Shown piece after piece: positions 26,951 through 35,361 of a stretch of DNA of 64,000 nucleotides (position 1 is its first letter; every line of letters begins with the position of its first letter). Made by a program: the position numbers and the translations under genes. The stretch spans positions 8,556-72,555 of the forward strand of contig JARRQJ010000007.1 in the NCBI GenBank assembly GCA_037381915.1, in the 5' to 3' direction. The stretch comes from JARRQJ01 sp037381915. GTDB lineage: Bacteria > Pseudomonadota > Gammaproteobacteria > DRLM01. The notes under the pieces are model-generated. The model ran no database searches. It saw only the letters and a program-made list of their open reading frames with translations, and was not told where the DNA came from.

Positions 26951-29677
26951 ATGATATCGAAGCTTGTAAACAAGGTTTTTGGTAGCCGTAATGAGCGCTT
27001 GGTCAAGCGCATGTCCGCGGTGGTTCAGACCATCAACGGCCTCGAAGATACCTTCGCCAGTCTGAGCGATGCGGAATTGCGCGCCAAGACCGATGAGTTT
27101 CGGCAGCGTCTGGCCGACGGTGCCGGCCTCGACAGCCTGTTGCCGGAGGCCTTCGCCGTGGTGCGCGAGGCCGGCAAGCGGGTGATGGCCATGCGCCATT
27201 TTGATGTGCAACTCATAGGCGGCATGGTCCTGCACGACGGCAAGATTGCCGAGATGCGCACCGGCGAAGGCAAGACCTTGGTGGCGACCTTGGCCGTGTA
27301 CCTGAACGCCCTGCCCGGCAAGGGCGTTCATGTGGTGACCGTCAATGATTATCTGGCGCGGCGCGATGCCGGATGGATGGGGCCGCTGTACGAATTTCTA
27401 GGCTTGTCCACCGGAGTGATCCTGGCCGGGCAAAGCGCGGAGGAGAAGCGCGCCGCCTACGCCGCCGACATTACCTACGGCACCAATAACGAATACGGAT
27501 TTGACTATCTGCGCGACAATATGGCGTTCAGCGCCGCGGATCGGGTGCAACGCGGCACTCACTACGCTGTTGTCGACGAGGTGGACTCCATTCTTATCGA
27601 TGAGGCCCGCACTCCTCTCATCATCTCCGGGCCCAGCGATGAGGGCTCCGATCTCTATACCAAGATCAATGTCCTGATTCCCAAGCTGAGCAAGCAGGAA
27701 GAGGAAGACCAGCCCGGCGATTACAGCGTGGACGAGAAGAGCCGCCAGGTGTACCTCACCGAAGAGGGCCATCAGCATGTTGAACAACTGATGGAAGAGG
27801 CCGGACTGTTAACGGAAGGAGGCGGCCTCTACGATGCCGCCAACATCAGCCTCATGCACCACTTGAATGCCGCTCTGCGCGCCCATGCCCTGTTCAAACG
27901 CGATGTGGATTATATCGTGCGCGACAACGAGGTGGTCATCGTCGATGAATTCACCGGCCGTACCCTGCCGGGTCGTCGCTGGTCGGAGGGTTTGCATCAG
28001 GCGGTGGAAGCCAAGGAAGGGGTGCCGATACGCAGTGAAAACCAGACGCTGGCCTCCATTACGTTCCAGAATTATTTTCGGCTCTATGACAAGCTGTCGG
28101 GCATGACCGGTACCGCCGACACCGAGGCCTACGAATTCCAGCAAATCTACGACCTGGAAGTGGTGGTGATTCCGACCCATCGGCCCATGATCCGCAAGGA
28201 TCACGGCGATGTGGTCTATCTTACCGCCAAAGAAAAATTTGACGCCATCATCCAGGATATCAAGGATTGTTATGAACGCCGCCAGCCCGTTCTGGTGGGC
28301 ACCACCTCTATCGAAACGTCGGAATATCTTGCGAATCTCCTTGATGAAGAGAACATCAAATATCAGGTCTTGAACGCCAAGCAGCACGAACGCGAGGCCC
28401 AGGTGGTGGCCGAAGCGGGGCGGCCCGCGGCAGTGACTATCGCCACCAATATGGCGGGGCGTGGCACGGATATCGTCCTGGGCGGCAGCCTGGAGATGGA
28501 GATCGGCGCCCTGGGCGAGGACGCCGATGCGGCCGCCAAGCAAGGCGTTGAGGAAGAATGGCGGGAGCGTCATGACCAGGTGCTTGCCGCAGGCGGTTTG
28601 CACGTGATAGGCACCGAGCGTCATGAGTCGCGTCGTATCGATAATCAGTTGCGCGGCCGCTCCGGCCGTCAAGGCGATCCCGGTTCGTCGCGTTTTTACC
28701 TCTCCCTGGAAGACAATCTGATGCGCATCTTCGCATCCGATCGAATCAAGGGCCTGATGCAGAAGTTGGGGATGGAACAGGGTGAGGCCATCGAACACCC
28801 CTGGGTGACGCGCGCCATAGAGAATGCCCAGCGTAAGGTCGAGGGTCATAACTTCGATATTCGTAAACAGTTGCTGGATTACGACAACGTCGCCAACGAT
28901 CAGCGTAAGGTGATTTACGAGCAGCGCAACGAGATCATGGCGACGGACGATATCTCCGATACCATCAAGACCATCCGCGTCGATGTCATCAACGGAATCA
29001 TCGATCTCCATGTTCCCCCGCAGAGTCTGGAAGAGCAGTGGGACATTCCCGGCCTGGAAGAGGCCTTGGAACAAGTAGGCGTGCCGCTCTCCGTGTCTTC
29101 CTGGCTGGAGGAGGACCACGATCTGCACGAGGAATCGCTGCGCAAACGCATCCTTGAGGCCGTGGAAGCCGCTTATGCCGAAAAGGAGGCGCAGGCGGGC
29201 GCGGAGGTGATGCGCCATTTCGAAAAGGCGGTGATGCTGCAGGTCTTGGATTCCATGTGGAAAGAGCATTTGGCCGCCATGGATTATCTGCGTCAAGGCA
29301 TCCATTTGCGCGGCTATGCGCAGAAAAATCCGATTCAAGAATACAAGAGCGAGGGCTTCGAGCTGTTCAGTCAATTGCTGAACAAGATCAAGACCGAGGT
29401 GATCAGTATCCTGACCCGGGTGCGGGTACGGGCGGAAGAAGACGTGCAGGCTGTGGAAGAGCAGCGCCGCACCAGTGTGAGCATGCGGTATGAACATGCC
29501 GAGGCGGCGGCCATGGCGGCGGGGGGCGGCGGTGGTGGCGATGTCGCGGCCGGCGAACAGGGTCAACCCGAAAATCACACCCCCTATGTTCGCGAGGGAC
29601 GCAAGATTGGCCGCAACGAGCCCTGTCCATGCGGTTCGGGAAAGAAGTACAAACAATGTCACGGTCGTCTGGCATAA
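26951..29677 (+). CDS. secA: Preprotein translocase ATPase SecA
   Basis: SecA drives preproteins through SecYEG by ATP hydrolysis. The full-length protein has 908 residues: DEAD motor with GEGKT (105-109) and DEVD (209-212), the preprotein cross-linking domain, the second motor domain with NMAGRGTDI and the QLRGRSGRQGDPG motif VI, the helical scaffold, a variable linker, and the C-terminal zinc motif CPCGSGKKYKQCHG, which binds SecB and phospholipid. The ATG has no clear Shine-Dalgarno sequence. No SecM-like gene precedes it. Confidence 0.98.
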   Translation: MISKLVNKVFGSRNERLVKRMSAVVQTINGLEDTFASLSDAELRAKTDEFRQRLADGAGLDSLLPEAFAVVREAGKRVMAMRHFDVQLIGGMVLHDGKIAEMRTGEGKTLVATLAVYLNALPGKGVHVVTVNDYLARRDAGWMGPLYEFLGLSTGVILAGQSAEEKRAAYAADITYGTNNEYGFDYLRDNMAFSAADRVQRGTHYAVVDEVDSILIDEARTPLIISGPSDEGSDLYTKINVLIPKLSKQEEEDQPGDYSVDEKSRQVYLTEEGHQHVEQLMEEAGLLTEGGGLYDAANISLMHHLNAALRAHALFKRDVDYIVRDNEVVIVDEFTGRTLPGRRWSEGLHQAVEAKEGVPIRSENQTLASITFQNYFRLYDKLSGMTGTADTEAYEFQQIYDLEVVVIPTHRPMIRKDHGDVVYLTAKEKFDAIIQDIKDCYERRQPVLVGTTSIETSEYLANLLDEENIKYQVLNAKQHEREAQVVAEAGRPAAVTIATNMAGRGTDIVLGGSLEMEIGALGEDADAAAKQGVEEEWRERHDQVLAAGGLHVIGTERHESRRIDNQLRGRSGRQGDPGSSRFYLSLEDNLMRIFASDRIKGLMQKLGMEQGEAIEHPWVTRAIENAQRKVEGHNFDIRKQLLDYDNVANDQRKVIYEQRNEIMATDDISDTIKTIRVDVINGIIDLHVPPQSLEEQWDIPGLEEALEQVGVPLSVSSWLEEDHDLHEESLRKRILEAVEAAYAEKEAQAGAEVMRHFEKAVMLQVLDSMWKEHLAAMDYLRQGIHLRGYAQKNPIQEYKSEGFELFSQLLNKIKTEVISILTRVRVRAEEDVQAVEEQRRTSVSMRYEHAEAAAMAAGGGGGGDVAAGEQGQPENHTPYVREGRKIGRNEPCPCGSGKKYKQCHGRLA

Positions 29678-29698
29678 CGGCCGTTCCTCTGTAAATCC

Positions 29699-30916
29699 GT
29701 GGCTGTAGGACTCAGCGCCTTACCCTCCTTGGCGGCCGTGCCCGGTATCCGGTTGAGCACGGTGTGCGCAGGTATTAAAAAGCCCGGCCGGCGTGATTTG
29801 GTGGTCGTCGAGCTCGAAGAAGGCACCCGTTGTGCTGCGGTATTCACCCGCAATGCCTTCTGTGCGGCCCCGGTAGGCTTGGCCAAGCGCCACCTGATGC
29901 AACAGGCTCCCCGTTATCTGCTCATCAACACCGGAAACGCCAATGCCGGTACCGGCGCCAGGGGTTGGAGTGATGCGCTGGCCTGCTGCCAAGCATTGGC
30001 GGAGAGCGCCGGCGTTGCTGCGGCGCGAGTCTTGCCTTTTTCCACCGGCGTCATCGGCGAACCCTTGCCGGTTGAGACCATCGTGAACGCCTTGCCCGCG
30101 GCGTTTGGCGCCCTGTCCGCGGAGGGCTGGGATGACGCCGCGCACGGCATCATGACCACCGATACCGTGGCCAAGGGTCTATCGCGCCAGATCCAGGTCG
30201 CGGGACAGGCGGTCACCGTCACGGGAATCGCCAAGGGGGCCGGTATGATCCGGCCCGATATGGCAACCATGCTGGCATTCGTCGCCACGGATGCGAAATT
30301 GTCCGAGCGCTTGCTGCAGCAGTGCCTGGAAGCGGCCGTGCAAGCCTCGTTTAATTGCATTACCGTTGATGGAGACACGTCCACTAATGACGCCTGTATA
30401 TTGATGGCCACCGGTCGTAGCGCGGCGCCCGAGATCGTGGCGGACGATCCCGCCTATGCCGTGCTGTCGCAAGCGATCACCGAGGTGTGCGTCGGTCTCG
30501 CTCAGGCGATCGTGCGGGACGGCGAGGGTGCCACCAAATTCATCACCGTCGAGGTCAAGGGCGGTGTTGACGAGGAGGAATCACGTCGTGCGGCCTACGC
30601 CATCGCCCACTCGCCGCTGGTCAAGACCGCTTTTTTCGCCAGCGACCCCAACTGGGGACGGATTCTGGCGGCGGTGGGGCGCGCCGGCATCGTGGGTATG
30701 GACGTGGAGCGGGTCAATATTTTCCTGGACGACGTTTGCATCGTGGCGAACGGTGAGCGCGCACCCGATTATCGGGAAGAGCAGGGACGCGAAGTGATGG
30801 CGGAAGAGGAGATTATCGTCAGGATCGAGCTGGGCCGCGGCAAAGACGACGCCCGGGTATGGACCTGTGATCTGTCCTATGATTATGTACGTATCAATGC
30901 CGAATACCGGACCTGA
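29699..30916 (+). CDS. argJ: Glutamate N-acetyltransferase / amino-acid acetyltransferase ArgJ
   Basis: ArgJ transfers acetyl from N-acetylornithine to glutamate (recycling step of arginine synthesis); some members also use acetyl-CoA. The 405-residue precursor self-cleaves into two chains at Ala189-Thr190 in GMIRPDMATMLAFV, with Thr190 the nucleophile. GTG 29699 gives MAVGLSALPSLAAVPGIRL, the standard family start. It lies 21 bases after secA. An argA gene is also in this window (57626-58948), so ArgJ may mainly recycle acetyl groups here. Confidence 0.95.
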   Translation: MAVGLSALPSLAAVPGIRLSTVCAGIKKPGRRDLVVVELEEGTRCAAVFTRNAFCAAPVGLAKRHLMQQAPRYLLINTGNANAGTGARGWSDALACCQALAESAGVAAARVLPFSTGVIGEPLPVETIVNALPAAFGALSAEGWDDAAHGIMTTDTVAKGLSRQIQVAGQAVTVTGIAKGAGMIRPDMATMLAFVATDAKLSERLLQQCLEAAVQASFNCITVDGDTSTNDACILMATGRSAAPEIVADDPAYAVLSQAITEVCVGLAQAIVRDGEGATKFITVEVKGGVDEEESRRAAYAIAHSPLVKTAFFASDPNWGRILAAVGRAGIVGMDVERVNIFLDDVCIVANGERAPDYREEQGREVMAEEEIIVRIELGRGKDDARVWTCDLSYDYVRINAEYRT

Positions 30917-30941
30917 ATGGCTTGGAAAGTGTGGTTTATGC

Positions 30942-31031
30942 CCTCATATAATATGAGGTGATCCCAGACGGGCGAGGCGAGGAGAAAGGATGAATGCTAT
31001 AATGGTACGGACATTTCATAATCATATGATT
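30942..31031 (+). promoter_or_regulatory. Palindromes and promoter-like boxes upstream of the desaturase
   Basis: A perfect 17-base palindrome (arms CCTCATAT and ATATGAGG around one A) spans 30942-30958 and contains a TATAAT (30947-30952). A TTGGAA at 30922-30927 is a possible but distant -35. A second TATAAT lies at 30998-31003, and a second perfect palindrome AATCATATGATT at 31020-31031. Both palindromes share the half-site TCATAT. This looks like an operator region for the desaturase, but no regulator can be named. Confidence 0.45.
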
Positions 31032-31046
31032 TTAATGAACAATTAG
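30990..31046 (+). CDS. Possible 18-residue leader peptide
   Basis: An ATG at 30990 preceded by GGAGAAAGG opens an 18-codon frame (MNAIMVRTFH, ending ILMNN) that stops at 31044-31046, 16 bases before the desaturase start. The ribosome binding site is good and the frame covers the second palindrome, so it could be a leader peptide. Its length and AT-rich Met/Asn/His composition also fit chance. Low confidence. Confidence 0.25.
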   Translation: MNAIMVRTFHNHMILMNN

Positions 31047-31062
31047 CGGGGTTGCACAATTC

Positions 31063-32238
31063 ATGTTAAACGGACTAGTCGATTTACCCTGGTGGGGCTA
31101 TGTGTTGGTGATGCTGGGCATGACCCATGTCACCATCGCCAGCGTCACCATATTTCTCCATCGTCATCAGGCCCATCGGGCCTTGGATCTTCATCCGGCG
31201 GTGAGTCATTTCTTCCGGCTGTGGCTTTGGTTGACCACCGGCATGGAGACCAAGGCCTGGGCCGCCATTCACCGCAAGCACCATGCCCGTTGCGAGACCG
31301 AGGAAGACCCGCACAGCCCGCAGGTTCTGGGGTTGTCCAAGGTCTTGTGGGAAGGGGCCGAACTCTATCGTCTCGAAGCCAAGAATGCGCAGACCTTGGA
31401 ACACTACGGCAAAGGCACCCCCGACGATTGGCTGGAGCGCCATCTCTACAGAGGGCGCAGCCGCTACGGCATCGGCCTGATGTTGCTCATCGACGCGGTG
31501 TTATTCGGTCCGATCGGCATCACCATGTGGGCGGTACAGATGATCTGGATTCCGTTTTTCGCCGCCGGCATCATCAACGGCGTTGGCCATTACTGGGGCT
31601 ACCGCAATTATGAGAGCGCCGATGCGTCGACCAACATCGTGCCGTGGGGCATTCTGATCGGCGGCGAAGAACTGCACAACAATCACCATGCCTTTCCCAG
31701 TTCCGCCAAGCTGTCTTCCAAACCGTGGGAGTTCGATATCGGCTGGTTCTATATTCGGTGCCTGCAGAGCCTCGGCCTGGCCAAGGTGAAGAAGGTGGCG
31801 CCCGAGCCGGTGATCGATCCCGCCAAGCATACGGCGGATATGGAGACGGTGCGCGCCATTCTGGTCAACCGTTTCCACGTCTTGTCGCATTATGCGCGGG
31901 ATGTGGTGGTGCCGGTGCTGCGCGAAGAATTGTACCGGGCCGACCAATCCTGTCGTCGCTTATTGCGCAGGGCCCGCCGTCCCCTGGTGCGCGGCGAGGC
32001 GGTGATGACCGAGGATGCCAAGGGGCGGGTGCAGGCGGCGTTGAATCTCAGCCAGACTCTCGCCACCGTATATGAGTATAAAAAGCGCCTGCAACAGTTG
32101 TGGCAGAGCCACTTCAGTTCACCGGACAGCCTGCTGCGTCACCTGCAGGAGTGGTGTAAGCAGGCCGAGGCCACGGGCATTAAAGTATTGCAGGACTTTG
32201 CCAGAACGCTGAGGGGGTATTCGTTGCAGTCGGCGTAA
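31063..32238 (+). CDS. desA: DesA-type fatty acid desaturase with C-terminal helical extension
   Basis: This membrane di-iron desaturase introduces a cis double bond into acyl chains, adjusting membrane fluidity aerobically. The three histidine boxes are present: HRHQAH (33-38), HRKHH (about 70-74) and HNNHH (about 207-211), between hydrophobic segments (about 10-30, 45-62, 130-170). Residues about 255-391 form a soluble helical extension ending with EWCKQAEATGIKVLQDFAR, shared with P. aeruginosa DesA (PA0286-type) as I recall. Its leader holds palindromes, and a strong bidirectional terminator follows. Confidence 0.9.
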   Translation: MLNGLVDLPWWGYVLVMLGMTHVTIASVTIFLHRHQAHRALDLHPAVSHFFRLWLWLTTGMETKAWAAIHRKHHARCETEEDPHSPQVLGLSKVLWEGAELYRLEAKNAQTLEHYGKGTPDDWLERHLYRGRSRYGIGLMLLIDAVLFGPIGITMWAVQMIWIPFFAAGIINGVGHYWGYRNYESADASTNIVPWGILIGGEELHNNHHAFPSSAKLSSKPWEFDIGWFYIRCLQSLGLAKVKKVAPEPVIDPAKHTADMETVRAILVNRFHVLSHYARDVVVPVLREELYRADQSCRRLLRRARRPLVRGEAVMTEDAKGRVQAALNLSQTLATVYEYKKRLQQLWQSHFSSPDSLLRHLQEWCKQAEATGIKVLQDFARTLRGYSLQSA

Positions 32239-32260
32239 TATTCAGAGTTCAGAAAAGGCG

Positions 32261-32300
32261 AGCCAATAAAAAACCCGCTTGAGCGGGTTTTTTATTGGCT
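32261..32300. terminator. Bidirectional Rho-independent terminator
   Basis: AGCCAATAAAAAACCCGC (32261-32278) pairs perfectly with its complement at 32283-32300 around a TTGA loop. The GC-rich core is flanked by A and T tracts, so it can terminate both the rightward desaturase transcript and the leftward rpmBG transcript. Confidence 0.93.
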
Positions 32301-32314
32301 GATAGGCCAAGAAG

Positions 32315-32470
32315 CTACTTGATCTTGGCCTCTTTGTAGATTACGTGCTTGCGTACCACCGGATCGTATTTCTTGATTTCCATCTTATCCGGGGTGTTAC
32401 GTTTGTTCTTCATAGTAGTATAAAAATGGCCGGTGGCGGCGCTGGAAACCAATCTGATCTTTTCACGCAT
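32315..32470 (-). CDS. rpmG: 50S ribosomal protein L33
   Basis: L33 is a small protein of the large ribosomal subunit near the E site. The 51-residue frame starts MREKIRLVSSAATGHFYTT, contains NKRNTPDKMEIKKYDP and ends HVIYKEAKIK. It has no cysteines, so it is the zinc-independent (C-) form. A CTATGAGGAGT sequence just upstream supplies an AGGAG ribosome binding site. It is the second gene of rpmB-rpmG, and the terminator at 32261-32300 follows. Confidence 0.96.
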   Translation of the reverse strand: MREKIRLVSSAATGHFYTTMKNKRNTPDKMEIKKYDPVVRKHVIYKEAKIK

Positions 32471-32492
32471 GGCACAGACTCCTCATAGAAGC

Positions 32493-32729
32493 TTAGATCT
32501 TTTCGCCGCGGCTGCGGAGTTCCGCCACCACCGCATCGATACCGCGCTTATCGATGATGCGCATGCCCTTGGAGGTCACGCGCAGGCGCACCCAGCGCTT
32601 TTCCCCCTCCAGCCAGAAGCGGTGGGTATGAAGATTGGGCAAGAAACGGCGCCGCGTCTTGTTGTTGGCGTGGGACACGTTGTTCCCGCTGGTGGGGCGT
32701 TTGCCCGTCACCTGGCATACTCTGGCCAT
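32493..32729 (-). CDS. rpmB: 50S ribosomal protein L28
   Basis: L28 is a 78-residue protein of the large ribosomal subunit. It begins MARVCQVTGKRPTSGNNVSH, the family signature, followed by NNKTRRRFLPNLHTHRFW and a basic C-terminus. The frame is open further upstream, but this ATG has a GAGGAGGTCAAG-type site in front. First gene of rpmB-rpmG, with a 22-base gap to rpmG. Confidence 0.97.
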   Translation of the reverse strand: MARVCQVTGKRPTSGNNVSHANNKTRRRFLPNLHTHRFWLEGEKRWVRLRVTSKGMRIIDKRGIDAVVAELRSRGEKI

Positions 32730-32830
32730 GATACTTGACCTCCTCGAAACGATATGGCCGCCAGCGACCGGCTGCCTAAAGAGCTGCACTTTATACCAGC
32801 GATGGCCTTGATTTGCAAGTCGAAGGGTGG

Positions 32831-33505
32831 CTACAGCTGGCCCCGTTCCGCCAGGGAGATCGTATAGCCGTCGCCGATGACGATATGGTCAAGGACCCGG
32901 ATATCCACCAGGCCCAGGGCGTCCTGGAGGCGCCGGGTGAGGCGGCAATCGGCCTGGCTGGGTTCGGCCACTCCCGAGGGGTGGTTATGGGCCAAGATGA
33001 CTGCAGCGGCGTTCAGTGCCAGGGCCTGCTTGACCACCTCGCGGGGGTGGACGCTGGCACCGTCAATGGTGCCGCGGAACATCTCGGTGAATTCGATGAC
33101 CCGGTGGCGGTTGTCGAGGAACAGGCAGGCGAAGACCTCGTGTGGATAATCGCGCAGCCGCGCCAGCAGGAAGCGCCGGGTATCGGTCGGGCTACCCAAG
33201 GCATCGCCGCGTTGCACGGTCTCATAGAGATGGCGGCGCCCCATCTCCAGGACCGCCTGCAGCAGTGCGTACTTGGCGCTGCCCAGGCCGTGGCCCTGGC
33301 AAAAGTTGCGGCGATCGGCCTCCAGCAGGGCGCGTAATCCGCCGTATTCCTTGAGTAAATCGCGGGCCAGGTCCACCGCGGTCTTGCCGCTCACCCCGGT
33401 GCGGAGAAAGATGGCCAGGAGTTCCGCGTCCGAAAGGGTTTGCGGGCCGCGGTTCAATAGTTTCTCGCGGGGGCGTTCCGCAGTGGGCCAGTCGGTGATC
33501 GCCAT
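32831..33505 (-). CDS. radC: RadC family JAMM-domain protein
   Basis: A 224-residue RadC protein. Despite its name, a DNA-repair role is not established. The N-terminal helix-hairpin-helix-like region (about 1-90, with RGPQTLSDAELLAIFLRTG) is followed by an MPN/JAMM domain whose metal motif is intact: HNHPSG at 173-178 (His173, His175) and Asp186. It is divergent from coaBC, in the same neighbourhood as in E. coli and Pseudomonas. Confidence 0.95.
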   Translation of the reverse strand: MAITDWPTAERPREKLLNRGPQTLSDAELLAIFLRTGVSGKTAVDLARDLLKEYGGLRALLEADRRNFCQGHGLGSAKYALLQAVLEMGRRHLYETVQRGDALGSPTDTRRFLLARLRDYPHEVFACLFLDNRHRVIEFTEMFRGTIDGASVHPREVVKQALALNAAAVILAHNHPSGVAEPSQADCRLTRRLQDALGLVDIRVLDHIVIGDGYTISLAERGQL

Positions 33506-33599
33506 AGGGTTCCCTCCCAGGAGCGACGGCTACAACAGCGAAGTCCATAGCGCTGTCGACGATGAATCTGTTATTTTTAGTCCTTTTGCAAGGGCTAGA

Positions 33600-34817
33600 A
33601 TGCAGGGCATGACGGGACTCGTCAACAAGCGTGTGATAGTGGGGGTTACCGGCGGGATCGCCGCTTACAAGAGCGCGGAACTGGTGCGGCGGCTCAAGGA
33701 GGCGGGTGCCGAGATCCGGGTGGTGATGACCGCCGCCGCGACCCGGTTCATCACCCCCCTGACCTTACAGGCCTTGTCGGGTCAACCGGTGCACAGGCAT
33801 CTGCTGGATGCGGCCACCGAGAACGCCATGGGTCATATTGAGTTGGCGCGCTGGGCGGATGTGGTGGTGGTGGCGCCCGCCAGCGCCAATTCCATGGCCA
33901 AACTGGCCCGCGGCCTTGCCGATGATTTGCTGAGCACCCTGTGCCTGGCCACGGACGCCCCCGTGGTAGTGGCGCCGGCCATGAATCACGTCATGTGGAG
34001 TCATCCCGCCACTCAGGCCAATCGCAGGCTATTGGAGGAGCGGGGGGTGCGGCTGCTCGGTCCAGCGAAAGGTGACCAGGCATGTGGCGAGAGCGGTCCC
34101 GGCAGGATGGTGGAGCCCATGGAGATCGTGGCCGCGCTGGTCGGCATGTTCGCCGGCGGCGCCTTGGAGGGCAAGAAGCTGCTTATCACCGCCGGACCCA
34201 CTCGCGAGGCCATTGATCCGGTTCGTTTCCTGAGTAATCGCAGCTCGGGGAAGATGGGTTACGCCCTGGCCGAGGCCGCGGCGGCGGCCGGTGCCGAGGT
34301 GATCTTGGTCAGTGGTCCGGTAGATTTGCCGTGCCCATCCCGGGTGAAAAGGATCATGGTGGAAAGCGCCGCGGAGATGCATGCGGCGGTCATGGAATTG
34401 TTGTCCGACCGGGACATCTTGATTGCCGCGGCGGCGGTTGCGGACTATGCTCCGTCTCTCCCCGCGAAGCGGAAGATCAAGAAGGGCGAAGCGACCTTTG
34501 AGCTGCATCTCGAGCGCACCTCCGACATCGTAGCCGACGTGGCCGGGTTGCCACGCCGTCCCTTTGTCGTGGGCTTCGCCGCCGAGACCGAGGAGCTGGA
34601 AAGCAATGCGAGAAGCAAACTGGAGACAAAGGGTTTGGATATGGTGGCCGCGAATCAGGTCGGAGATTCGGATCGGGGGTTTGAGAGTGACAATAATGCC
34701 TTAACGGTGTTTTGGAAGGGAGGCGGTGCGGAACTGCCACTCGCTTCTAAGTCCCGCGTCGCACGTCAATTGATCGAGCTAATAGCTGAAAGGTATCATG
34801 CGCAAAATACAACTTAA
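33600..34817 (+). CDS. coaBC: Bifunctional phosphopantothenoylcysteine synthetase/decarboxylase CoaBC
   Basis: CoaBC makes 4'-phosphopantetheine for coenzyme A: CoaB ligates cysteine to phosphopantothenate (CTP), and CoaC decarboxylates the product (FMN). The 405-residue protein has the flavoprotein domain first (about 1-190; VTGGIAAYKSAELVRRL, the catalytic-His region MGHIELARWADV, APAMNHVMW, ACGESGPGRM) and CoaB second (about 195-405; TAGPTREAIDPVRFLSNRSS, AAVADYAP and the lysine motif KIKKGE). ATG 33600 has AAGGG upstream; 33609 is an alternative. The end overlaps dut by 20 bases. Confidence 0.95.
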   Translation: MQGMTGLVNKRVIVGVTGGIAAYKSAELVRRLKEAGAEIRVVMTAAATRFITPLTLQALSGQPVHRHLLDAATENAMGHIELARWADVVVVAPASANSMAKLARGLADDLLSTLCLATDAPVVVAPAMNHVMWSHPATQANRRLLEERGVRLLGPAKGDQACGESGPGRMVEPMEIVAALVGMFAGGALEGKKLLITAGPTREAIDPVRFLSNRSSGKMGYALAEAAAAAGAEVILVSGPVDLPCPSRVKRIMVESAAEMHAAVMELLSDRDILIAAAAVADYAPSLPAKRKIKKGEATFELHLERTSDIVADVAGLPRRPFVVGFAAETEELESNARSKLETKGLDMVAANQVGDSDRGFESDNNALTVFWKGGGAELPLASKSRVARQLIELIAERYHAQNTT

Positions 34818-35253
34818 GATTCTGGATGAGCGGCTGGGGAATGAATTTCCCTTGCCTCATTACGCGACGGAGGGCGCAGCGGGGGTGGATCTTCGGGCCT
34901 GCTTGAACGAGCCCGTGGAGATTTTGCCGGCCGAGACGCGTTTGATTCCCACCGGCCTAGCGGTACATATCGCCGATCCCACGTTGGCCGCGGTATTGCT
35001 GCCGCGATCGGGCTTGGGGCACAAGCACGGCATTGTATTGGGGAATCTGGTGGGTTTGATCGATTCCGATTATCAAGGACAGATCTTCGTCTCCTGCTGG
35101 AATCGCGGCAGCACGCCTTTCGTGGTGGAAGTGGGGGAACGTATCGCCCAGATGGTTTTTGTGCCGATCGCACAGGTCGCCTTCGATGTTGTCGATGAAT
35201 TTCAGGTCAGCCGCCGCGGCGAGGGAGGCTTCGGCCATTCCGGCCGACAGTAG
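34798..35253 (+). CDS. dut: dUTP diphosphatase
   Basis: Trimeric dUTPase, hydrolysing dUTP to dUMP to keep uracil out of DNA and feed dTMP synthesis. The 151 residues show all five motifs: AAGVDLRA (I), PRSGLGHKHG (II), GLIDSDYQG (III), ERIAQMVF (IV) and the C-terminal RGEGGFGHSG (V). The start lies 20 bases inside coaBC in another frame, the coaBC-dut arrangement common in this class. Confidence 0.97.
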   Translation: MRKIQLKILDERLGNEFPLPHYATEGAAGVDLRACLNEPVEILPAETRLIPTGLAVHIADPTLAAVLLPRSGLGHKHGIVLGNLVGLIDSDYQGQIFVSCWNRGSTPFVVEVGERIAQMVFVPIAQVAFDVVDEFQVSRRGEGGFGHSGRQ

Positions 35254-35361
35254 CGCGGGCGGGGATCAATATATTGATATTTGCTGAGTCAAGCAAAGTT
35301 AAGTCGGTGTCTCGAGACGATGGCCGTGTCGGAACATCCCACAGGGCAGACCTGAACGATT

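Noticed and set aside
27809..29662. 617-codon open frame antisense to secA
   Set aside because: It is a mirror of the codon bias of secA in a GC-rich genome; no motif, no ribosome binding site, and secA is certain.
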